Positions 10,864-20,000 of a stretch of DNA of 64,000 bases are shown piece after piece (within the stretch, counting starts at the first letter, position 1; each line of letters begins with the position of its first letter). The stretch is from Cladosporium sp. IMV 00045. Taxonomy: Eukaryota > Ascomycota > Dothideomycetes > Cladosporiales > Cladosporiaceae. Where the stretch lies: NCBI GenBank assembly GCA_001931905.2, contig MSJI02000766.1, positions 1 through 64,000 of the forward strand, given 5' to 3'. The position numbers were made by a program, and so were the translations under genes. The notes beneath the pieces are model-generated. The model worked only from the letters and a program-made list of their open reading frames with translations. It was not told the origin of the DNA and did not search any database.

Positions 10864-11718
10864 CTACAAAGCCGCCATCAACGCAGCTATACCCATCGCA
10901 CCCATAGCGCCCGCCTGAGCCATCGCGGTCTGCACAGCACCCGAGTCGGACTCAGTGGTACTTCCACCGCTAGTCTCCTCACTTCCTGCGCTCCCATCGT
11001 TGCCACTCGCGCCTGCTGTGGGCACAATCTGGCCATCTGAGGTGCTCATGCTGGTGTAAGTAGCATTCGCTACGGAGCCCTCCGGGGTGGGGACAGCCGG
11101 TATGTAAGCCGCAGTTCCCGTGACGGAAGGGGTGTAGTAGAGTGAAACGTCCGTGGTGTTACCAATAGGGTCGGTAAAGGTGGTTGCAGCGCTCGAGTCA
11201 GAAGACGTAGTACTCGAGGTGTCGTCTTCGTCTTCTGGCGCAAGCTCAATGATAGCATTGGCATAGTCTCTCGCGGGTTTGTCTGCATCGCAGTAATCCT
11301 CCATGAATGAGTGGATCTTGTCTGGAGTGGTGACAAACTCTACATTCGTGCTGCCATGCTCCTTGAAGCAAGCAAAGCAGCCTATCATCATGTCGGTATG
11401 TTGGGACTGGCAGATGCAGGCGCGTTGAGTCTCGACAGGTAGTTGATCCGGGTCGTCATATTCATCAGCGTGTTGAGGGTTGAGGTATTTTAGACCATCG
11501 GATCCGATCATGCACTGGGCTTGGATAGCCCTCAAAGCGTTGCAGGGGGCGTTGAAGTCTAGCATGTCACTAGAGTTGCGTGGTAGGCAAACACTCTGGA
11601 TCTGAGCGTTGAACTGGTCCTCTTGGGTTGGCTCAGATGCCTCGAACAATTGCCTCTTGTCGAATATGCTGGCGCTGCTGCCGGCGATAGCCAGAGCAGT
11701 GATCGCAAATTGCTTCAT
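10864..11718 (-). CDS. Secreted GPI-anchored-type Cys/Ser/Thr-rich surface protein
   Basis: 284 aa, single exon. The N-terminus MKQFAITALAIAGSSAS is a signal peptide, followed by a possible KR processing site. Residues about 40-150 hold eight cysteines, including the pairs AC-IC and GC-FAC. Then comes a long Ser/Thr/Gly-rich, probably O-glycosylated stretch, and the protein ends in a hydrophobic tail (AGAMGAMGIAALMAAL) typical of a GPI signal. The cysteine count equals that of CFEM domains but the spacing is not convincingly CFEM, so the family is left open. An upstream in-frame ATG at 11838 was not chosen because the signal peptide starts at 11718. Expected at the cell wall or plasma membrane surface. 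Confidence 0.8.
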   Translation of the reverse strand: MKQFAITALAIAGSSASIFDKRQLFEASEPTQEDQFNAQIQSVCLPRNSSDMLDFNAPCNALRAIQAQCMIGSDGLKYLNPQHADEYDDPDQLPVETQRACICQSQHTDMMIGCFACFKEHGSTNVEFVTTPDKIHSFMEDYCDADKPARDYANAIIELAPEDEDDTSSTTSSDSSAATTFTDPIGNTTDVSLYYTPSVTGTAAYIPAVPTPEGSVANATYTSMSTSDGQIVPTAGASGNDGSAGSEETSGGSTTESDSGAVQTAMAQAGAMGAMGIAALMAAL

Positions 11719-12716
11719 ATTGCTGATGTGAGAGTTTATGGTTCTGAACGATGACACCTGAAATATTTGACTGTAATCCGAGGTTTCGTGTGGTGAGTGA
11801 AGTGAAATGGTGCAAAGTGAAATATGCAAAAATCGCACGCTTCGGCATCTTCTAATTATGTACGGCCAACCTAGAGATTGCGGTCGGACTCGCGCGAAGA
11901 TTTGTGGCGCGAAGGATCAATGGCTGAAACGCCCAACAACCGCGGTCTGGTCTTTCACAGCCCGAAACACGATTGACGAGGAGCGGAACTGGCTGACGTG
12001 TTTGCTGTCGACATATACCATCAGAGCGTAAATCAGAGCGTTCATTGCTATGAAGTAGATTCAATATAGAGCAAAACTAGAAAGACCTGTTCACTCCAGG
12101 AAGCTCAGGCGGCGAAAGTTTGGATGAGTAGTCGCAAAGGATTCGGCGCCTATATTAGTGCACCTTGACACCATACTAATATTGGGCTCACCGGCTTGCA
12201 GTAGGGCCGGGGTATCCTCGATCACAGATTTGATACGATGGGAGCTTCTCTCACTTAGGGCAGGCTTAATACCAATCGCTTAGGGATCCCAGCAAGAGTC
12301 CCTTGAAGAGCCGAAATGAGAATACTACCTAAAAATCGAAGGAAGCAAAAGACATCCAGCACTCCTAAGAGAAATTGGACGTCAGTACCGTGTAGGCTTG
12401 ACACATCAACGCTTCTGGCTACTATGAGCAAGTTCAGTCTTTTCTAACGTACATATCGAGTCAATGACAACACGAGAGGGCGATATTGGCGCAAGGCAAG
12501 AAGCTCAAAGACCAGCTTGGGGCAAGCTTTAGCATGCATGTCGACTATAGAAGACCGAGGTCTTTCTTTCGAACCCAATGCGTTTGCAATACAGACCTCT
12601 CGTACAATACTGGAGGTGTCTGCAGCATTTTATGAAGACGCCGCCAAAATTTCGTCCTCCTGGCTTCTTCGCAGTCTCTCCCTGGGTGAAATGTAATATC
12701 TCCTTCCTCCAAGAAT
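11719..12716. other. Intergenic region
   Basis: About 1 kb between two minus-strand genes. Only short overlapping open frames occur; none shows a domain, codon pattern or splice structure that supports a gene. No repeat was recognised. Confidence 0.4.
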
Positions 12717-14362
12717 TTAGTAACCACTCGCGAACAAGACCATGAATCCAAAAAGCAAACAACCCCAGTTCATGCCCTCCGGAGTGACAGGTACTTCACT
12801 CGGGAACAGGGTGAAGACAAGGACCGGGAAGAGCCAGCAAAGCGCCGCAATGTTGATGGGCAGACCTGCTCTGCCGAGCGACCATTCTCGGTGCGGGAGA
12901 CGCTGGCCACGTACGCGCTTGAGAACCAGGCAACCGATCGAGAGGATGTAGGAAGCAAGTAGAGCGGTCAGGTCCAGAGCGAGGATGGCATTGAGTGCAG
13001 CCGTTGAGCCGATGTTGATGAGCGAAAGCAAGACGCAAATGAAAAGTGAGATGATGATTGCATTTAGAGGGATCGCAGACTTTGGTTTGATCTTTGACTT
13101 GTCAGTGTGTTTTTAGATTGAGAAGCGAGCCGGCGGTCAGGAACTTACATGGCGGACGGTAGCGGAGAAAGGAACACCGCCGTCTCTGGCAAAGGCCCAG
13201 GTTTGACGACTGGCGGTAGCAACACAAGCAATGATGCTGCCAGTCAGAGGAAGTATGATCAGCATGGTCATGGCTATTGTTGCTGCTGCGCTGCCGGTGG
13301 CGTTATAAAAGATCGAGAGGAAAGGCCAGCCGTATGCATAGCCAGCGATCTCTGCCATGTCTCCCCAGGTGAAGATCAGCGTGACGGTCATGATGAAACC
13401 GAGAAAAGCGTTGACGCAGGTGGAGAACATAATGCTCCTTGGAATGGATTTCGCGGAGTGTTGAACTTCCTCAGACATGTGAACCTGAGAGTCGAAGCCA
13501 AGAAGACAGAGAGTGAGCGGAAGTAGTCCTACCAGGAAGGATACACCATCAGAAGCATACCCTCCATTGTTGGAGAACCCTAGAAAGGCATCTTGGGCAT
13601 TGTTGCGTGGTGACAAAGTCCATAGGACTACGATGACAATGAATAGTCCGCCGAAGTGGATGAAGGCAAGAAAGCTCTCGATCAAGGGCAATCTTTTCGC
13701 AACATATATGTTGATCAAGACGCAGAAGAGGACGACTGCAATCGTCATTAGGGTAGTGTGCCACCTTTCCCAGCCGTAGTTCGGATTTTGAAGAGCGATG
13801 AGGCCTTGGATAGCGCCTGCGACCAGTGACCCAATAGCTGTAATCGCAGACTGCCAGCCAGTGAAGGTGAGCCATCCAACGATGTAGGACAAATAGCGTT
13901 GCACGCCTGGTGGTGCGAGCTCGCTGACCCAGTGATACTGCAACATCGGTTAGCCTCCAAGGCTCATCATTCTGCAAGCAAAGGGCTTGAACTCACCTGC
14001 CCACCGGAAGTTGGGGCCATAGACGAAATTTCTGAAAGGCTTAGGTAGACCAGTGTCCAGCCAATGAAAACAAAGATGAAGCCCCAAAACATGCCTGCTG
14101 TGCCTCCATTGACCAGGATCAAGCCAATGTTCGTCAGGAGGACCTCCCAGGTGACAATAAGTGTGCTTCCGAAGCCAAGTATCGTGACGAATGTGAAGAC
14201 ACGGCGAGTTTCCTGGGTTCGACCGAGCATCTTCATCTGTATCTTGTCTCCTTATGTTCCAAGATATTTGGCTGCCACGAATGGCGTTGCGCCATCCTCA
14301 GCGTCATAGTGTTGCTCTTCGGCCGTGTCCTGTTCTTTGGTGCTTCTGTTGCTTGTGGTCAT
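12717..14362 (-). CDS. APC-family amino acid/choline-type permease with N-terminal in-frame stop
   Basis: Polytopic amino acid/polyamine/organocation permease. Exons 14362-13997, 13937-13149, 13091-12717. Family signs: MLGRTQETRRVFTFVTILGF, SSMAPTSGGQ split by intron 1, HMSEEVQHSAKSIPRSI and SRQTWAFARDGGVPFS; about 12 helices. With the ATG at 14362 the protein would be 508 aa, but codon 37 is TAA (14252-14254). Residues on both sides of it (KYLGT and GDKIQMKMLGR) look like the normal hydrophilic N-terminus of this family. Translation from the ATG at 14236 would give 467 aa with all helices, so the gene may still work, be N-terminally shortened, or be decaying. Substrate unknown; GABA, choline and amino-acid carriers share the motifs. 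Confidence 0.8.
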
Positions 14363-15519
14363 AGTCTGGAATCAGAAGAAGTATTGAATCGCAATATAGA
14401 ATTCGGGCTGGGAGACAGATCATCTCGGAGAAGAAAGACATGATGGGAAGCGCCTTGAAGATATTTTGAAGCTCATTCACCATTCGGCATCTCGCTGCAC
14501 GCCGGCTGCATCGAGGGCTCGTTTAAATCCCATCTGCTCTCGCTTCAGCAGAGCACTGCAGCTTCCGTGCAAGTAGCAACCTTAGGAGGAAAGCTAACGT
14601 CGACTTTGGAGGTACAAAACGCTTCTGCTTGGTCCGGTAACTGCGAGTCATGATGACCTGATCCTGGTTGTACAAGACTTCGACGTGGCCAGGACACTCA
14701 AGTTGTATTGCGGCGTAGCAGCTAAGATCTCGTCTCTTACCTTCATCATTTATATAGTCAACACGCGAGACACCGAAGACCCTTTCAAAGCGCTCGGAGC
14801 ACGACGTCGCTCGAAACAGGCAGGTCGAGATCATATAGTTTGCTGGGCGCTCAGGAGGGCAGGGTTAGTGTGGGATGCGGAAGCTCCTGGGCCGCCTGCC
14901 GCACGGCAAATGAAGTGCAGTAGGGGCGGTGAAAGTGGGGCCATGGCAGGACTGTAGATCTTGATTGCTGGCAAATCTTGTGAACTTCATGTTCCTCTGG
15001 CAAGACGAGCACCGACAACGCGTCGATCAACAAGGCATCTTCTTCCTGCTCGTTGATGTTGCAGGCAGTACGCTTCGGCGTTGACATGGGTCTTTCTTGA
15101 ATCGCGAACCATATGCACTACTTGCTCTCATGCATTCTTCGATTGCGGTATGCCAGTGCAGTCCCAATCATGCGTACACGACTACACAGACTTTGAAGTG
15201 ACTTCATTGTCGAACAATTCTGTAGCTTAGATCCTGAGAAAGGGAAGGACATTCTATCAGTGATGGAATGGTCACTTAATCGCTTTACCAAGCGAGTTAA
15301 ATCCCTGGAGAGGCAACATAGACACCACACCAACGTCGCTTCTGCAATGTCGCTTCCTTTACACTGGACTTGTGTGCGGCGGCCATGGACCGATTACCTG
15401 CCAACTATCAAGCGTAGTCTGAGAATGGCGCTGCTAACTAGTTTACCATATATCCCATTGTCAATGCATGGGATCACAAGACACTTTTCATCTTCTTTTG
15501 ATCGAGAATCCTTGCAGAT
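14363..15519. other. Intergenic region, possible small gene fragments
   Basis: About 1.16 kb. Two minus-strand open frames (14851-15087 from an ATG, and 14523-14834) have somewhat protein-like composition, but no GT-AG intron joins them in phase. They are left unannotated. No repeat was recognised. Confidence 0.35.
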
Positions 15520-16902
15520 ATGTCTTTACCCGCGGGACACTCGCCACCAGCGTACTCAGACACACCCGATGACCGTTGGGGATGCGCCGTGGTTGCGAGC
15601 GGTGTGGGCCTTGTTCCGATCATTTTGTTGGCTTTGACAAGACTTTACACTCGGTATCCGTTTCGCACGAGGTTGCTTCATGATGATGCTCTGATCATCA
15701 TCTCCTCAGTGTGTCTCTCTCATTGTTTGGATGACCGCCGCTAATCCAGTCGTGTAGACTTTTGCCTTCGTACAGAGCATTACGGTCATTGCTGCAGTAT
15801 CTCATGGCTTGGGAAAGTCTGTCTCGATCCTCGATCAGAATGCCCAAAGTTCAGCAGAGAAGGTACGCGCGAGGCGGAGGACTTCGCGAAGCTGATTTTG
15901 TAACTGACCAGTATCAGATTCTCTATGCCAGCGATATACTCTATTTGATCGCTCTATTTGCCTCACGAATGGCAGTCTTGTGCCTTCTTCACGCTTTGAG
16001 TCCTGAGCGTTTCCACAAGATCGCTGTCAAATGTTGTATCGTCATCAGCGGGCTCATGCTTCTCACAGCTGTGGTGTTGATAGGTGTTGGTAGCGATAGA
16101 CGGTCACCATGGTCACAAAGCTTGGAAACCTGTAACAACATGGTAAGTTGAGCCTCGGCCATTCACAGGTGGACGTACAAATGACTTGTGACAGTACAAT
16201 CGATGGATGGCTATCGTTGTCTTTGGCATTGTGCTTGAATTGCTGATAGCTGCCGTCGTCGCGCGCACGTTATTGACTGTTTAGAGAAAGTGGAAAGCAA
16301 AAGTGAAGGCGACTTTGGTCTTCGCACTCAGAGTACCGTGAGTTCATAGTTCAACATTTGAGATTCGCATAGCTTACAGTGGTCTTCCAGAGTCATCGTA
16401 ATCGCGATTTACCGGCTGTTTTGTCTCCGAGACCTGCGCCCGTCTGACGATCCACTCCTCGATCGCGTCTTGCTGGTGGCATGGACGCAGGCAGAGATGG
16501 TTTACAGCCTGGCCACAGCGATAATCCCCTCTTTGATGCCTTTTCTGGCTAAGATGAATACTGGACTAGGAGCTCTTTCTCGTGACGTCTTTGTCCGAGA
16601 TACGACGCAGCAAGATTCGGGAGCAACATTTGAGCTACAGTCTTTGAAGCAATCTGGAGGGAACGATCGGGTAAGTAGCATCATCCCACGCCAGTAATCA
16701 CATTCTGACATGCAGCGGACAGATGCGTTCAGACAACGTCGTTTTCCATTCCACAGGCACCGGCCAAAAGGCAAAGCGAAGCAGTATCTCAAGTGACGAT
16801 AGTCAACGAGTGATGGTGAAAAAGACTGTGGATATCAGCTTCGAAGAGGACAATGTCAGACAGAAGGATGTCGTCCACAATGCTCATGCAGGTTTGAAGT
16901 GA
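15520..16902 (+). pseudogene. Rhodopsin-domain (PTH11-like) integral membrane protein with internal stop
   Basis: Seven-helix fungal rhodopsin-domain protein. Exons 15520-15708, 15758-15862, 15912-16142, 16195-16337, 16391-16670, 16723-16902, giving 375 codons in one phase. Family-type segments are LLHDDALIIISS, FAFVQSITVIAAVSHGLGKS, YASDILYLIALFASRMAVLCLL and QAEMVYSLATAIIPSLMPFLAK; the tail is hydrophilic and charged. Within exon 4 there is an in-frame TAG at 16282-16284, just after a transmembrane helix and before RKWKAKVKATLVFALRVP, where related proteins simply continue. A 69 bp intron ending at this TAG is conceivable but would need a poor GTTGTC donor and would delete a helix. Most likely a recently disabled gene; readthrough or sequence error cannot be excluded. 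Confidence 0.75.
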
Positions 16903-18140
16903 CCCTTTGGCCGCAGTCGGTCCACGTCAAAGGATCTCGTCTCATATGGAAAGTGCCAGGATTCGCACAACTCGTTCTGTAAACCACTCGTTCAATGACT
17001 CCAACAGATATCATATCGATGCATAAAATACAATCTTCAAGTCTGACTTAGCGACATAAATCCTCCCAGAACAAAATTTGGCAACCGAAACCGCTTCGCC
17101 ACGCACACTACCCACGCGAATCCATGATCATCAGCAAAAACTTGGTCGATTCCCAAAGGATCGACCGTCTAGCCCTGACACTTCAGATTTATCAGCTGTG
17201 TCTCGACAAGTCATACGAGCCATTCGTTGGAAGTTCCACTCACCGTACTCGATGCCAACGCATACATGTTAGACGCTGATAATGATGCTGAGGCAGGCTC
17301 CCTTGCCTAAGAACAGACGGTCACTAAAAATGATGAATTCATAAAAATTCGTTTGCCTTCTTTGGGTTGCAAATAGGGAAAGGACTCCTGGTTTCAGGGA
17401 CAACAGAAAAGATTGCAGCCCGAGGGTAAGGAATATAATCATCGTTCGGTGGCGGTGAGGTATCCTCTTCTATCGCATCAGTGCGATTGATCTGTAGGCT
17501 TGATTCCTGGGTAAACATGGAATCTTGGGCAACTCGTTACATGTTCCCAACTAATCACTCAGTCGTAGAAAGGAATGCTCAATCAAATCGGACAGGTGGC
17601 TATGCCCATTAGTCGGACCACTTCGCAGAAAGAACAAAGCTGAGATACCAAAGGCATAGGTAAGATGAAGGGGCGCATGCGAGATTTAATCGGCGCGCCG
17701 TCCTTCGGAAGTGTCTTCTGGTTGCCTCGTTACCCGAGCTGATGACATGGTCACTTATTGCATGAAGACGTATCTGTATGATTGGAGGGATTATCGGCGG
17801 TGAGGGTATACAAGGCTTCGCCCACTTTTGGTTGCGTCAAATCAGACCGTCAGCCCGACTCCGTTCCAGGCTGCAAGTGGGACTTGTGCGACCACACTGT
17901 CTTCTCGCGACAGGATTCGCTAACAGGTCAATAACCCTTGAGTCGAGCTTCACATGTGACTGCTAAGTGCACCAGCCTTGTTAGTAGGCTGTGCTTTTTG
18001 AAGCACAACTCAGCCCAGCTAATCCCTGCCCACATGTACTGCGGCATGCAAATGACATATGTACTGACCCATTCATCATCACAGTTTTTCAACCGTTTAT
18101 GCGCCTTGACAACACATTTTCGTCCGAGATCTCGATCAAC
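16903..18140. other. Intergenic region
   Basis: About 1.24 kb without a supported gene. Open frames are short and lack family signal. It may hold the promoter of the DUF6594-like gene; no repeat was recognised. Confidence 0.4.
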
Positions 18141-19224
18141 ATGGCGTTACAGGATGCAAAAGCTACCCCACTCTCGAGCGTTCATGCCACGGAAGACTCA
18201 AAGATGTGTACACCTGTTCCAAAGGTATAGAATCCGCGCCTGACTGTTACGGGTCCAATTGCTGAAGCGAGAACAGGCACCCAAGGTCGATCAAGCGCGT
18301 GTCAATGAGCTCAAAGCAATGTCCGACCAAGACAGAAGAAGGGTTCCCTGGCAATATGACGGCTACCCATCGTTGTCAGAATGGATGGCATCCTCGAACG
18401 ACTTTTTGGTGTTGCGGAGATTCTCGCCGACGCAAGTCAGGTGCTTATTGTACTTGCAGAATGAGATTGCAAGTCGAGATAAAGAGCTATGAAACTGGGA
18501 CTTGTTTGCAAGATGCCAGCCTGCAGGAAAAGGTAACAGCGGCTCAATTATTGAGGACCCAGTGGATCTTGCCGAAAATCCCAGACCTCGTCTTCTGAGA
18601 GAACTGATTCCACTCCTCCATCAATACAGTAAGTTGATCTGATGGGAGTTTCCCGTCCTTTCGATCAGGCTGATCAGACTGACATTCAGCTTAGATGAGC
18701 TTGTTATTTCATTTTCGAATCTCAAGGCCAAGGTCACAGCCACAGAGCAGCAAACAGACAACATTCTCAACTGGGTGGCAAACCGTGGGCTTGAACCAAT
18801 CATGGATGAGGGACAACATTGGAAAGACCACGAAGGAGATTTGATCACCATAAACACAAGACCGACATACCCTGTGGTAATTTTCCTGACGAGTTTCACA
18901 TTTGTCAGACGCATGTTCACCTTGAAGAGGAGAGACGACAGGATTTTCACATCTAGGACCACAACTTACGTCAGCGGTACTGCATTGGAAATCTTAGCCG
19001 CCCTCATTTGTCTCTGCGGCGGGCTGACGATCATGTTTGGGTCCATCTGGGCACTGATGTTTGTCGACAATCGAATCCATCAGCTCGCCATTATCACCGG
19101 ATCAGAAACATTGCTGACTGCATTTGCTTGGCTTGCTGCTGGAAACCACCCATTCGAAATTCTGGCAACGTTCGCAGCCTACATGGCCGTCCTCATGGTC
19201 TTTCTTCAGATTGACAACAAGTGA
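18141..19224 (+). pseudogene. DUF6594-like membrane protein with internal stop
   Basis: Exons 18141-18224, 18268-18628, 18695-19224 assemble into 324 codons. The order of segments fits the fungal DUF6594 family: GYPSLSEWMASSNDFLVLRRF near residue 70, VRCLLYLQNEIASRDKEL, a central LLRELIPLLHQYNELVISF, and two or three C-terminal helices (LEILAALICLCGGLTIMFGS, LLTAFAWLAAG, FAAYMAVLMVFL). Codon 103 is TGA (18490-18492) in the middle of the conserved coiled region, and the same frame continues with NWDLFARCQPAGKG. The last intron uses the TTAG acceptor at 18694, which alone keeps phase. Function of the family is unknown. A normal product would need readthrough; otherwise this is a pseudogene. Confidence 0.7.
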
Positions 19225-20000
19225 GAATCATTGACGTTGGCTGACTGCATTTACCGTACCATGCCGCCAGACACTTTCGCCAGATGTCTCGCCTGAATAC
19301 AGACACTAGGACGAACGTTCAATCTTCACTCTTATCCCTCGACACGCTTCTTTGAGCTTGAGAAATTCCATGAGTACATGTTTGCTCAGTGTACGCAAGA
19401 ATGTTAACATCAATTCCGCCAGAGTCGAAGTTGGGGAAGGGCTTTACGGCTGCCTAGGAGAGTCAAGTCTCATGAGTGTGATGCGCGGAGTGAAAGACTA
19501 GTCCTCGCTTTCGCGTCAAACTCAGAGAGAGATGCGAGGCGATCACTTAGATCTTCAGGAGTTATGATCGTTCTTATTCTGAGACTGTGAAGACCTTGGG
19601 GACGCCATGTGGCAGGACTTCTTCTGTTAGGGCGAGAGGCGATGATTTGCAAGATTTGATTCTGTGCAGGTAACAGTTATTATCAAGTTCATGTAAGAAT
19701 GCTGTCCAAGCCTTCCGAGAAGATCATGTGTTCTCAGAATGAAGCTTGCAAACATCACTACATTGGCGACTGAATCCAAGTCAATAGCTGTTATTGGTAT
19801 GATCGGAATAAAAGATCCAGAGCCGCACTTTTGACTCTGGAGCAATCTTTTTGGTCTACAATTTGGAGAAATCTATCTCTTGTACTTCTCGTTCGGAATA
19901 GTTACTGAACCGCTAATGGCATCTTCAATTCTATCATACACGAACCTCCTCTTCATCAAGTCGACACTTGTTCAGATTCGAGCAAGACGTCGAGTATTCT
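19225..20000. other. Convergent intergenic region
   Basis: About 780 bp between the 3' ends of the DUF6594-like gene and the GH31 gene. Nothing recognisable beyond probable untranslated ends. Confidence 0.4.

Noticed and set aside
11070..11336. Antisense and shifted frames inside the surface-protein gene
   Set aside because: They are frame shadows of a Ser/Thr-rich coding region.
14523..15087. Two-exon minus-strand gene between the permease and the rhodopsin-domain gene
   Set aside because: No donor of the right phase joins the two open frames, and no family was recognised.
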